Part shown: one piece after another, positions 16,366 to 25,171 of the stretch
Layout of the letters: each line of letters opens with the position of its first letter
How positions within the stretch are numbered: the stretch's first letter is position 1
Origin: Flavobacteriaceae bacterium UBA3591
GTDB taxonomy: Bacteria; Bacteroidota; Bacteroidia; Flavobacteriales; Flavobacteriaceae
Assembly (NCBI GenBank): GCA_002375695.1
Contig: DFMO01000003.1
Location: 141,466 to 205,465 of the forward strand
Reading direction: 5' to 3'
Length of the DNA: 64,000 nt
Notes under the pieces: model-generated
The model's input: the letters and a program-made list of their open reading frames with translations, nothing else
Databases searched by the model: none
Told to the model about the DNA's origin: nothing
Made by a program: the position numbers and the translations under genes

Positions 16366-17987
16366 AAGATAAAACGTCATTAAAAAATAGTAAATACAAA
16401 AAATACTTACCACTTTATATTGGTTTAGCGCTCGCTATTGGGGTATTATTGGGCTCGAAACTTAATTTTAGCGATACTACCGAAAAAATATTTGCTACCA
16501 ATTCAAAAAAAGACAAACTCAATAGACTTATTGATTATATAGACTATGAATACGTAGATAGCATTAATACCGATAGTATTGTAGATGTAACCGTTCACGG
16601 GATATTAAAAAACTTAGACCCACACTCTATTTACATTCCTAAAAAAGCATACGAACACAACGCAGACGATATGCGCGGTGCGTTTATTGGAATAGGCGTA
16701 AGTTTTTATATTTACAATGATACTATTGCGGTAATTAGGTCTATTAAAGGCGGCCCCGCTGCCAAAGCAGGAATTAAAGGCGGTGACCGAATAATTTCGG
16801 CAGATGGCCGAAAGCTATTTGGAAACATAGCAGATCGCGATAGTATTTCAAAATTTTTAAAGGGTGAAGCCAATAGCAAAGTAAGCCTCAAGGTTTATAG
16901 ACCCAGTGCAGATAAAGTTTTAGAATTTAGTTTAAGAAGAAAACAAGTCCCGCTTGTAAGCGTAGACGCTTCATATGTAATTGAAGATAAGCTTGGCTAC
17001 ATAAAAATTAATCGATTTTCAGAAACTACTTTTAAAGAATTTAAATCTGCCTTGGACGAATTACAGGATAAGGGAATCGAGAAATTGGTTTTAGATTTAC
17101 GCGATAACCCGGGGGGTTATATTTCAACAGCCGAAAGAATTGTCGATGAGTTCTTGGAGAAAGACAAACTAGTTTTAATCACTAAAAATAAATCTGGCGA
17201 CATAAATAAAACGTATGCTACAAGGCGTGGCGATTTTGAACACGGAAAATTATATGTGCTTATCAATGAAAACTCTGCCTCGGCTAGCGAAATTATTGCC
17301 GGCGCCTTGCAAGACAACGATAAAGGCACCATTATAGGCAGAAGATCATTTGGGAAAGGTTTGGTGCAAAGAGAAATGTCTTTGGGGGACGGAAGCGCTG
17401 TGCGTTTAACGATTGCTCGGTATTACACCCCAACTGGTAGATCAATTCAGCGGCCGTATAACAACGGTATTAACAGTTATTATAACGATTACGAAAAACG
17501 ATATTACAACGGCGAATTGCGCCACGCTGATAGCATAAAAGTTGCCGATTCTTTAAAATTTACCACACCAAAGGGTAAGGTGGTTTACGGTGGCGGCGGC
17601 ATAATACCCGATGTTTTTGTACCAAAGGACACAAGTATTGAAAATGAAACCTTGCAATATATTTCCAAAAGCGGATTTATGAGCTATTTTATATTTGAGT
17701 ATCTCGAAAAAAATAGAGCCGTTTTTAAAAACATGGATTTTGAAGCTTTTCGGAAAAACTTTAAAGTAGACACCAATCTTATTGGTGAATTTATAACATA
17801 CGCTAATTTTAACGAAGCCGAAATTGACTTATCCAATTACCGCGAACAACTAAAGCGGACTATAAAAGCCAATATTGCGCAACAATTATTTGGCCCAAAT
17901 GAGTTTGAAATAATACTTAATGAAAAAGACCCTATGCTACTTAAGGTCTTAGAGATGGAAGCTACAATTAACTCGAAAAACGAGTAA
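16362..17987 (+). CDS. S41 family carboxyl-terminal processing peptidase
   Basis: Tail-specific periplasmic serine protease of the CtpA/Prc type. An N-terminal anchor (YLPLYIGLALAIGVLLG, 15-31) is followed by a PDZ domain (about 100-185; GPAAKAGIKGGDRI) and the S41 catalytic domain. The nucleophilic serine lies in SASASE (305-310) and the general-base lysine is K332 in FGKGLVQ. The C-terminal 150 residues are an extension common in Bacteroidetes. It overlaps the dCMP deaminase gene by 4 bp. Substrates are unknown. Confidence 0.93.
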   Translation: MKDKTSLKNSKYKKYLPLYIGLALAIGVLLGSKLNFSDTTEKIFATNSKKDKLNRLIDYIDYEYVDSINTDSIVDVTVHGILKNLDPHSIYIPKKAYEHNADDMRGAFIGIGVSFYIYNDTIAVIRSIKGGPAAKAGIKGGDRIISADGRKLFGNIADRDSISKFLKGEANSKVSLKVYRPSADKVLEFSLRRKQVPLVSVDASYVIEDKLGYIKINRFSETTFKEFKSALDELQDKGIEKLVLDLRDNPGGYISTAERIVDEFLEKDKLVLITKNKSGDINKTYATRRGDFEHGKLYVLINENSASASEIIAGALQDNDKGTIIGRRSFGKGLVQREMSLGDGSAVRLTIARYYTPTGRSIQRPYNNGINSYYNDYEKRYYNGELRHADSIKVADSLKFTTPKGKVVYGGGGIIPDVFVPKDTSIENETLQYISKSGFMSYFIFEYLEKNRAVFKNMDFEAFRKNFKVDTNLIGEFITYANFNEAEIDLSNYREQLKRTIKANIAQQLFGPNEFEIILNEKDPMLLKVLEMEATINSKNE

Positions 17988-17992
17988 CTGTA

Positions 17993-18199
17993 TTACTGCT
18001 TAATCATTTTTGAAGAAGCTTCAATTTTCTTAGAAATCAACAAAATAGTTAAAAGCAAAATAGAACAAAATCCAGCCAATACACATATAAAAGCAACGGC
18101 GCTATCCCCTTCCAATAAATTGCTGAAATTTAAGTTAGCGATATTAAAAATCACTAACCCTGCAGCTAAGGCAATTAATATGTAAATAAAGATTTTCAT
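17993..18199 (-). CDS. small two-helix membrane protein, unknown function
   Basis: 68 residues with two hydrophobic segments (FIYILIALAAGLVIFNIA and AFICVLAGFCSILLLTILLI) and a short lysine-rich tail. It starts at an ATG 4 bp after the marC stop, so it is probably co-transcribed with marC. It is not a family I can name. Confidence 0.65.
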   Translation of the reverse strand: MKIFIYILIALAAGLVIFNIANLNFSNLLEGDSAVAFICVLAGFCSILLLTILLISKKIEASSKMIKQ

Positions 18200-18203
18200 A
18201 GTA

Positions 18204-18788
18204 TTAATAATTAAAAAGTTCTTGAATGTTTGAAGTAAATAACTTTACTGCAATAGCGAGCAAAATTACACCAAATATCTTTTGAATTACTGCAATTCCG
18301 TTCTTTCCTAAAAATCTTTGCAGCTTCGCCGATGTTTTTAAAACTACGTAGATAATTACAATATTTACAAAAATTGCTACAATAATATTTTGTAAATCAA
18401 ATTCGGCACGAAGCGATAGCAAAGTGGTTAAACTTCCCGGCCCCGCCAATAACGGAAACGCAAGCGGAAAAATAGACGCCATGTCTGGGCTAGTACTGCC
18501 TTCCTTAAAAAGTGTAACCCCCAAAATCATTTCTAAAGCCATAAAAAACAAAATAAGCGCCCCGGCAACAGCAAATTCATTAACGTTTACCCCAATTAAA
18601 TTTAAAATACGTTCTCCTAAAAACAAAAAAACTACCATTACTACTGCGGCAATTATGGAAGCCTTTCCAGAGTTAATATGCCCCGCTTTATCGCGTAACC
18701 CTATAATTATGGGGATACTACCAATTATATCGATTACAGCAAAAAGCACCATTGTGGCAGTAACTATTTCTTTGAAATTTAATGTCAT
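18204..18788 (-). CDS. MarC family integral membrane protein
   Basis: Six-helix inner-membrane protein of the MarC family (PF01914), function unresolved; early links to multiple antibiotic resistance have not held up. The pattern DIIGSIPIIIGL, FLFLGERILNLIGV and FPLAFPLLAGPGS is typical. I chose ATG 18788 (194 residues). The longer reading from TTG 18809 begins inside a TAATTTTG promoter box. The next gene downstream is the 68-residue membrane protein. Confidence 0.9.
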   Translation of the reverse strand: MTLNFKEIVTATMVLFAVIDIIGSIPIIIGLRDKAGHINSGKASIIAAVVMVVFLFLGERILNLIGVNVNEFAVAGALILFFMALEMILGVTLFKEGSTSPDMASIFPLAFPLLAGPGSLTTLLSLRAEFDLQNIIVAIFVNIVIIYVVLKTSAKLQRFLGKNGIAVIQKIFGVILLAIAVKLFTSNIQELFNY

Positions 18789-18806
18789 GGCTTTAGTTTC
18801 TGGTGG

Positions 18807-18814
18807 CAAAATTA
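18807..18814 (-). promoter_or_regulatory. predicted marC promoter (-7 element)
   Basis: TAATTTTG on the minus strand, 18 bp before ATG 18788. No clear -33 TTG. Confidence 0.45.
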
Positions 18815-18891
18815 GGAAATAATATTGGGAGTCCTAAAATAACACCCACAATAAAAGCAGAAATTCTACTATTTAAAATGTATAAAGAAAT

Positions 18892-18899
18892 TATCTTTG
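18892..18899 (+). promoter_or_regulatory. -7 element four bases before a start codon (leaderless mRNA)
   Basis: TATCTTTG, then CGGC, then ATG 18904. In Bacteroidetes transcription starts a few bases after this box, so the mRNA should begin at or next to the start codon. Confidence 0.6.
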
Positions 18900-18903
18900 C
18901 GGC

Positions 18904-19482
18904 ATGTTTCAATTAGGGAAAACCATAGTATCTGAAGATATAATCGAAAAAGATTTTGTGTGCAATTTAAACGCTTGCAAAGGCGCATGTTGTATTGAAG
19001 GCGAAGCTGGCGCACCAGTTACCGCCGAGGAGGCACCAATCTTAGAAAGTATCTACCCCAAGGTAAAACCGTTTTTGCGAGCAGAAGGGATAGCTGCCAT
19101 CGAAAAACATGGCACCTATATTACAACCAGCAATAAGGAGTTAGAAACTCCGCTCGTTGAAGGTAAAGAATGTGCTTACGTAACTTTTACCGACCACGGT
19201 ATTGCAAGCTGCGGAATTGAAGATGCTTATAATGCCGGTGCGCTAACCGAAGAAACAGTAGATTTTATAAAACCTATTTCGTGCCACTTATATCCTGTGC
19301 GAGTCCAAGCTTACAGCGAGTTTTCGGCAGTAAATTACCACCGTTGGCCTATTTGCGACGACGCCTGTACTTTGGGCAAAGAATTGCAGGTACCCGTTTA
19401 TAAATTTGTAAAGACTGCACTTATTCGCAAATTTGGTGAAAACTGGTATAATCAATTAGAAAAAGTTGCTTCCGAAATGTAA
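18904..19482 (+). CDS. DUF3109 family protein (cysteine-rich, YkgJ-like)
   Basis: Conserved cytoplasmic protein of 192 residues in the DUF3109 family, related to the CxxxCxxCC zinc- or iron-cluster proteins. The cysteine pattern is visible: CNLNACKGACC (21-31), then single cysteines in KECAYV and ASCGIE, and CHLYPVR and CDDAC towards the end. The metal and function are unknown. The start MFQLGKTIVSEDIIEKDFVC is, as I recall, the usual start of the family in flavobacteria, and it lies only 4 bp after a perfect -7 box, so the mRNA is probably leaderless. Confidence 0.88.
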   Translation: MFQLGKTIVSEDIIEKDFVCNLNACKGACCIEGEAGAPVTAEEAPILESIYPKVKPFLRAEGIAAIEKHGTYITTSNKELETPLVEGKECAYVTFTDHGIASCGIEDAYNAGALTEETVDFIKPISCHLYPVRVQAYSEFSAVNYHRWPICDDACTLGKELQVPVYKFVKTALIRKFGENWYNQLEKVASEM

Positions 19483-19580
19483 CTTTTCAGCAATCATTTT
19501 TTTATTGAATTTATCCTTCTTATTCATATTGATTATATTAGCGGTTCAATTAACCATAATCACTAATAAAATATCAATTT

Positions 19581-20183
19581 ATGAAAAAGTATGTATTAGC
19601 ATTTTCAATTTTTGCAGCATTGCTAAGCTGTAAAGACAATCCTGTAAGTGAAAAAATTAAAGAGACCAAAGATGCCGTTTCCAACACTACCAACGCGGTA
19701 AAGGAAATGACCAATATGCAAGACGATATGCAAGAGTTGCGAGAATTAACTCCACTCACAAACGAAGAGCTAAAATCGTGGATGCCCGACGATGTTAATG
19801 GAATGAACCGCATTAGTTATAAAGCAGGAAAAGCCGGCATGATGAATATTTCGTCTATTGAGGCCACTTACGCCAACGAAGATAAATCTAAAAAGTTTTC
19901 TATAAATGTTATTGATGGAGCAGGACAAATGGGAGCCGCAGCAACCGCCGCGATGCGAATGATGCTAACCCAAGATTTTGAAGAAGAAGATGAAAATGGC
20001 TCGCGCCGAACTGTAAAAAAAGATGGCAAAAAAGCCATTGAAGAGTACAAATCGCGCAACAATAACAGCAAAATTCAAGTTATGGAAGGCAATAGGTTTT
20101 ACCTTGAAGCCAAAGGTACCAACATGGATTTGGATGAAACCTGGGATGCCATAGACGAATTAGATTTAGAAGATTTAGGCTAA
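19581..20183 (+). CDS. putative lipoprotein, unknown function
   Basis: 200-residue exported protein with a lipobox (AFSIFAALLSCKDN, lipidated C17). A charged, coiled-coil-prone segment (about 25-55) is followed by a soluble domain with methionine-rich QMGAAATAAMRMML. The acidic tail ends DEWDAIDELDLEDLG-like. No family recognised with confidence. A strong terminator follows, so the gene is a single-gene unit. Confidence 0.75.
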   Translation: MKKYVLAFSIFAALLSCKDNPVSEKIKETKDAVSNTTNAVKEMTNMQDDMQELRELTPLTNEELKSWMPDDVNGMNRISYKAGKAGMMNISSIEATYANEDKSKKFSINVIDGAGQMGAAATAAMRMMLTQDFEEEDENGSRRTVKKDGKKAIEEYKSRNNNSKIQVMEGNRFYLEAKGTNMDLDETWDAIDELDLEDLG

Positions 20184-20202
20184 TTTTTATAAATATTTTT
20201 AG

Positions 20203-20236
20203 AAAAGTCGGAAATAGTGATGTTTCCGACTTTTTT
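20203..20236 (+). terminator. terminator after the lipoprotein gene
   Basis: 12-bp perfect stem (20203-20214 with 20223-20234, core GTCGG/CCGAC) with an 8-nt loop and a T-run. Confidence 0.88.
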
Positions 20237-20328
20237 ATTTTCAGAATACTTCAATTAATAAAACCAGAATTATATCCAAATAAATTCATAAAATCACCAA
20301 TAAACCCGTACCTATCGGGTCATTTGTT

Positions 20329-20336
20329 TATATTTA
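20329..20336 (+). promoter_or_regulatory. -7-like element four bases before a start codon
   Basis: TATATTTA, then CGGC, then ATG 20341; the same CGGC-ATG context as at 18892-18906. An ACCCG/CGGGT inverted repeat (20304-20308 with 20316-20320) lies just upstream and could be an operator. Confidence 0.45.
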
Positions 20337-20340
20337 CGGC

Positions 20341-22122
20341 ATGCGCAATTTTCTATTTATTTTATGCTTTTTATGCTGTGTGTCGGGCTTTTCGCAAACC
20401 GAGGCGCTTGCTAAAAATTATTTTAAACACGGCGAATTTGAAAAGTCGTTGCGCATTTATGAAAAACTATTAAAGGAAAACCCCTATCGTCTAGATTACT
20501 TTATGGGCGTAATACAAAGCTACCAACAACTCGAAAAATTTTTAGAAGCCGAAAACCTTATTAAAAGCAAATTGGGCAATGGCAGAAATTTTCCGCAGTT
20601 ATACGTAGAATTAGGCTACAACTATTCGCTTCAAAACAAGCTGCAATTAGCTACTTTAAACTATAACAAAGCCATTACAGCAATTGATGAAAATCCCCAC
20701 TATTCCTACAACATTGGCAATGCGTTTAGAAAATACAACCTCCTCGATGAAGCCGTTAAAGTTTATGAAAAAGCAATGACCATTAGCGATCGCTTAGACT
20801 TCAACATGCAGCTCGCACAAATTTACGGAGAGCAAGGACAGCTAGAAAAAATGTTTGATAGTTACCTTGGGCTGGTTATTAAAAATAATTCATTTAAAGG
20901 GGCGGCGCAGCGATATTTCAGTTTATATATTTCAGAAGACCCCAATAACGAAGCCAATATTTTGCTTCGAAAAGCCCTATTACAACGGTCGCAGCAAAAT
21001 CCAGATATTTTATACAACCAATTATTAAGCTGGCTATTTATTCAACAAAAAGAATATAAAAAAGCATTTACGCAGGAAAAAGCTATTTATAAACGCGTGG
21101 GGCACGACTTAAATAGTATTACCAACTTAGCCCGTATTGCCATTGTAGATAAAGATTATGAAACAGGCAGAAGTATTGTAAATTATGTAATTGAAAATTC
21201 ATTTACGCCACAAGACAAATTAAAAGGGTATCAAATACTTATGACAATTGCGGTGGAAACTGCAGTTCCCGAAAATTATTCAAAAATTGAAAGCGAATTT
21301 GAAGCCTTATTAGACAAATTTGGTCGTACCGCCGAAACCTATTTGCTGCAATTAGATTTCAATCGTTTTTTAGCTTCTAAAGCCAACAAAAAAGAAATTG
21401 CCATCAACAATCTTAAAGAACTTTCGGCATACAATCTATCGGTTTATCAAGAAGCACGTGTAAAAATGGAGCTTGCAGATGTTTTGGTTTTAGACGAAAA
21501 GTTTAATCAGGCGTTAATTTATTATTCGCAAATTCAGAATAAAATTCCCAACAACGTGCTTGCCCAAGAAGCACGATATAAAGTTGCGCGAACCAGCTAT
21601 TTTAAAGGCGATTTTGAATGGGCACAAGTGCAATTAGATGTGTTAAAAAAATCTACTTCGCAATTAATTGCTAATGACGCTATGCACCTAAGCTTACTTA
21701 TTCGGGACAATTCATTAGAAGACTCAACCCAAACGGCACTTAAAAAATACGCACGTGCACATTTGCTATCTTTTCAAGATAAACATAATGAAGCAATTAA
21801 AATTTTGGACGATATTTTAACCGAACACAAAGGCGAAAGCATTGAAGACGAAGCTTTGTTAAAACAGGGCGAAATATTCGAAAAAACTAAAAATTACAAC
21901 AAAGCCGAAGCCAATTATTTAAAAGTACTGCAGTTTTATAGCGACGATATTTTGGCAGATGATGCGCATTACAAATTAGCCAAAATTTACGAGCTAAATT
22001 TAAACCAACCCCAAGAAGCCAAAAAACATTACGAAGCTATAATATTTAACTATGCTAATAGTATATATTTTGTTGAAGCGCGAAAACGGTATCGCTCCCT
22101 TCGTGGCGACGCCATCAATTAA
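20341..22122 (+). CDS. exported tetratricopeptide-repeat protein
   Basis: 593 residues: signal peptide (MRNFLFILCFLCCVSGFSQ), then TPR-like helical hairpins over almost the whole chain (for example YVELGYNYSLQNKLQLATLNYNKA is split between two helices near 95-120, and a last array at 480-580 resembling YbgF/outer-membrane-assembly TPRs). It is probably periplasmic and works as a protein-interaction scaffold; the partner is unknown. In the following genes the direction is kept (DUF4286, rsmA, mgtE). Confidence 0.85.
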   Translation: MRNFLFILCFLCCVSGFSQTEALAKNYFKHGEFEKSLRIYEKLLKENPYRLDYFMGVIQSYQQLEKFLEAENLIKSKLGNGRNFPQLYVELGYNYSLQNKLQLATLNYNKAITAIDENPHYSYNIGNAFRKYNLLDEAVKVYEKAMTISDRLDFNMQLAQIYGEQGQLEKMFDSYLGLVIKNNSFKGAAQRYFSLYISEDPNNEANILLRKALLQRSQQNPDILYNQLLSWLFIQQKEYKKAFTQEKAIYKRVGHDLNSITNLARIAIVDKDYETGRSIVNYVIENSFTPQDKLKGYQILMTIAVETAVPENYSKIESEFEALLDKFGRTAETYLLQLDFNRFLASKANKKEIAINNLKELSAYNLSVYQEARVKMELADVLVLDEKFNQALIYYSQIQNKIPNNVLAQEARYKVARTSYFKGDFEWAQVQLDVLKKSTSQLIANDAMHLSLLIRDNSLEDSTQTALKKYARAHLLSFQDKHNEAIKILDDILTEHKGESIEDEALLKQGEIFEKTKNYNKAEANYLKVLQFYSDDILADDAHYKLAKIYELNLNQPQEAKKHYEAIIFNYANSIYFVEARKRYRSLRGDAIN

Positions 22123-22169
22123 CAAACTTCAACTTTAAAAAAGATTTAAAAATTAAAATTGATAAAATT

Positions 22170-22499
22170 ATGTATATCTACAACGTTACTATAAATGTAG
22201 ACCAAGTAATTCACGATAAGTGGATAAACTGGATGAAGACAGAACATATTCCAGATATGTTAGCCACGGGTAAATTTAGCAAAGCGCTAATGACACGTGT
22301 TGTTATTGTAGAAGAAATGGGAGGCACAACCTATTCGGTGCAGTTTTTTACAGATAGTAAAGAAACCCTCGAAAAATACTATGACGAAGATGCAGACGAG
22401 CTTAGAGCAAAGAGCGGCCCTTTTGAAGGTAAATTTGTAGCTTTTCGCACCGAGCTGGAGGTAATTGGCGAAGCGCATAACGAACTATTTAACAAATAA
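22170..22499 (+). CDS. DUF4286 family protein
   Basis: Small cytoplasmic protein of 109 residues in the DUF4286 family, an alpha/beta (ferredoxin-like, dimeric barrel-like) fold. MYIYNVTINVDQVIHDKWI and the WMKTEHIPDMLATGKF segment are typical. Function unknown. It lies 47 bp after the TPR gene and 36 bp before rsmA; I recall the DUF4286-rsmA-mgtE order from other flavobacteria. Confidence 0.85.
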   Translation: MYIYNVTINVDQVIHDKWINWMKTEHIPDMLATGKFSKALMTRVVIVEEMGGTTYSVQFFTDSKETLEKYYDEDADELRAKSGPFEGKFVAFRTELEVIGEAHNELFNK

Positions 22500-22535
22500 A
22501 AAAAAGAGGCTTCAATTACCCTTGTAAGCATTTTA

Positions 22536-23369
22536 ATGAAAAGCAAAAAATTAAATAAGCCAAATGAAAAGATAGGTGCAACAACTGTTCGCGCCAAAAA
22601 ACATCTTGGGCAACACTTTTTAAAAAATGAAACAATTGCCGAAAAAATAAGCGATACGCTTACGTTAAATGGCTACAAAAATGTTTTAGAAATTGGTCCT
22701 GGAATGGGCGTGCTTACAAAATACTTGATTAATAAAAATGTGGAGGTAATTGCAATGGATTTAGACACCGAATCTATTGCATATCTCGAAAAAAACTATC
22801 CGAATAAAAATCTAAAAATTGTTGAAGCAGATTTTTTAAAGTACGATTTATCGCAGCTTTTTGGCGAGGAGCAATTTAGTATTACCGGCAATTTTCCGTA
22901 TAACATTTCAACCCAAATTGTATTTAAAATGTTGGAGTGGAAATCGCAAATTCCAGAGTTTACCGGAATGTTTCAAAAAGAAGTTGCACAACGCATTTGC
23001 GAAAAAGAAGGAAGCAAAGCTTACGGTATTCTTTCGGTAATTACCCAAGCATTTTACAAGGCCGAATACCTATTTACCGTACCTCCCACAGTGTTTAACC
23101 CGCCACCCAAAGTAGATAGCGGGGTTTTAAGACTTACACGCAAAGAAAATTTAAAATTAGATTGTAACGAAAAGATGTTTTATAGAGTTGTAAAAACAGC
23201 CTTTCAACAACGCAGAAAAACACTTCGCAATAGCTTAAAATCCTTTAATCTAAGCGATAAACTAAAAGAAGATGCTATCTTTGGCCAGCGTCCAGAACAA
23301 CTATCTGTTTCACAATTCATAGCCCTTACAAAAAAACTGGAAAACGATGCAATTTCAACTAACAGATGA
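22536..23369 (+). CDS. rsmA: 16S rRNA (adenine1518/1519-N6)-dimethyltransferase
   Basis: Dimethylates two adjacent adenines in the 3' hairpin of 16S rRNA late in 30S assembly (KsgA). SAM-binding motif I is EIGPGMGVLT, the catalytic NFPY-type motif is GNFPYNIS, and PPPKVDSGVLRL precedes the C-terminal helical domain. The conserved core starts at KKHLGQHFLKNE (res 22-33); the 20-residue lysine-rich extension before it is longer than usual, but no other in-frame ATG lies before the core. The last 23 bp overlap mgtE. Confidence 0.96.
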   Translation: MKSKKLNKPNEKIGATTVRAKKHLGQHFLKNETIAEKISDTLTLNGYKNVLEIGPGMGVLTKYLINKNVEVIAMDLDTESIAYLEKNYPNKNLKIVEADFLKYDLSQLFGEEQFSITGNFPYNISTQIVFKMLEWKSQIPEFTGMFQKEVAQRICEKEGSKAYGILSVITQAFYKAEYLFTVPPTVFNPPPKVDSGVLRLTRKENLKLDCNEKMFYRVVKTAFQQRRKTLRNSLKSFNLSDKLKEDAIFGQRPEQLSVSQFIALTKKLENDAISTNR

Positions 23370-24699
23370 TTTTATCGAACAAGTTGAACAGCTCATTGCC
23401 ACTAACGATGGTGATGGGCTAAAAGTGTTGTTGGCAGAATTTCACTTTGCCGATATTGCCGAATTACTTGAAGAACTACATTTAGACGAAGCAACCTATA
23501 TAGTTAAGTTGCTCGACAGTGAAGTTACCAGTGAAATTTTAATTGAACTCGATGACGATTTTCGAGAGCGAATTTTAGACCAACTTTCGCCCTCCGAAAT
23601 TGCCGATGAGCTCGAAGAGATGGATACCGATGATGCGGCCGATATTATTGCCGAACTCGATGACGATGTTCAAAACGAAGTTATTGGCCATATTGAAGAC
23701 CAGGTTCACGCAGCCGATATTGTGGACCTTCTTAGGTATGATGAAGATACTGCCGGGGGATTAATGGCAAAAGAGCTAGTTAGAGTTAAAGAAACGTGGA
23801 CGGTTGCAGGTTGCGTACGCGAAATGCGGCGACAAGCCGAAAATGTTACGAGAGTTCATTCTATTTATGTAACCGATAAGTTTGGAAAACTAAAAGGAAG
23901 ACTTTCGCTAAAAGACTTGCTTACCGCTCCAGGACGAGCACATATAAGCGAAGTTTATATCCCAAAAGTAGATTATGTAAACGTACACACCGAAGCCGAA
24001 GAAGTTGCGAGAATAATGCAGAAATACGACTTGGAGGCCATTCCCGTAGTAGACGATAACGGCATTTTAGTAGGTAGAATTACAATTGACGATATTGTAG
24101 ATTTTATTAAAGAAGAAGCCGAAAAAGATTACCAAATGGCGGCGGGTATTAGCCAAGATGTTGAGGCAGACGACGGTATTTTTAAACAAACCAAAGCGCG
24201 CTTGCCGTGGCTTTTAATTGGGATGTTTGGCGGTTTAGGCGCCGCGAGTATAATTACAGGTTTTGAAGATATGATGGCCACATTCCCGAAAATAATAATC
24301 TTTGTGCCGCTTATTCAAGCTACCGCCGGAAACGTAGGCGTACAAAGTAGCGCTATTGTGGTACAAGGACTCGCAAACGATTCCTTAAAAGGAAATTTAC
24401 TCGCTCGACTTTTAAAAGAATCTACACTGGCATTGGTAAATGGCATTGCCATAGCTTTGGTAGTTTTATTAATAAGTCACTTTTTATTTTTTACAACCTA
24501 TTTGGAATCTGTAAGCATTGGTGTTGCTATAATTTCAGTAATTGTTTTGGCAGCGCTAATTGGTACTTTTGTGCCTATTTTATTAGATAAAAGAGGCATT
24601 GACCCTGCGGTGGCTACAGGGCCTTTTATTACTACCAGCAACGATATCTTCGGGATACTTACTTACTTTTTAATTGCTAAACTAATATTAGGGTTTTGA
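23347..24699 (+). CDS. mgtE: magnesium transporter MgtE
   Basis: Mg2+-gated channel of the inner membrane. The MgtE N domain (about 1-130, rich in DD/EE pairs such as ELDDDF and ELDDDVQNEV), two CBS domains (about 135-255) and five transmembrane helices (about 285-450) are in order. The pore signature PLIQATAGNVGVQSS is present. At 450 residues it is normal in length. It overlaps rsmA by 23 bp and its TGA overlaps the TTG start of the thioesterase gene. I see no M-box riboswitch, as expected for a gene inside an operon. Confidence 0.95.
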   Translation: MQFQLTDDFIEQVEQLIATNDGDGLKVLLAEFHFADIAELLEELHLDEATYIVKLLDSEVTSEILIELDDDFRERILDQLSPSEIADELEEMDTDDAADIIAELDDDVQNEVIGHIEDQVHAADIVDLLRYDEDTAGGLMAKELVRVKETWTVAGCVREMRRQAENVTRVHSIYVTDKFGKLKGRLSLKDLLTAPGRAHISEVYIPKVDYVNVHTEAEEVARIMQKYDLEAIPVVDDNGILVGRITIDDIVDFIKEEAEKDYQMAAGISQDVEADDGIFKQTKARLPWLLIGMFGGLGAASIITGFEDMMATFPKIIIFVPLIQATAGNVGVQSSAIVVQGLANDSLKGNLLARLLKESTLALVNGIAIALVVLLISHFLFFTTYLESVSIGVAIISVIVLAALIGTFVPILLDKRGIDPAVATGPFITTSNDIFGILTYFLIAKLILGF

Positions 24700-25091
24700 A
24701 ATCGGAAGTTTTTAAACAGCAGTTTACGGTGCCATCTTCGGCTATCGATAACTTAAATCACGTTAATAATGTAACGTATTTGCAGTGGTGTCTCGATGCT
24801 GCCGAAGCGCATTGGAATGCAAAAACTACTCAGGAACAACGCTATAAAAACGTTTGGGTGGTTTTAAATCATTTTATTTCGTATAAAAATCCATCGTTTT
24901 TAGGCGACCAACTCGAAACCCAAACGTGGATAGATAATTACGAAGGTGTAAAAAGCGAACGCCATTATAAAATAATTCGCCCCAAAGACAACAAAGTGAT
25001 TGTTGAAGCGAAAACCCTATGGTGTTTTTTAGATGCCAAAACATTTAGACCCACCAAAATTACAGATGAAATTTCCAATCTTTTTTTATAA
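24696..25091 (+). CDS. acyl-CoA thioesterase, hotdog fold (4-hydroxybenzoyl-CoA thioesterase type)
   Basis: 131-residue single-hotdog thioesterase that probably hydrolyses acyl-CoA or acyl-ACP. The region around DNLNHVNNVTYLQW (18-31) carries the typical D/N-H-N-x-x-Y/L catalytic signature. It starts at TTG 24696, overlapping the mgtE stop (TTGA), so translation is probably coupled. The substrate cannot be told. Confidence 0.85.
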   Translation: MKSEVFKQQFTVPSSAIDNLNHVNNVTYLQWCLDAAEAHWNAKTTQEQRYKNVWVVLNHFISYKNPSFLGDQLETQTWIDNYEGVKSERHYKIIRPKDNKVIVEAKTLWCFLDAKTFRPTKITDEISNLFL

Positions 25092-25171
25092 AGGAGCTTT
25101 ATCATCATACTACTCAAAAACCCTTATTTTTAAGTACTTTTACTGCTAACTTTATCAAAAAATAATCATAC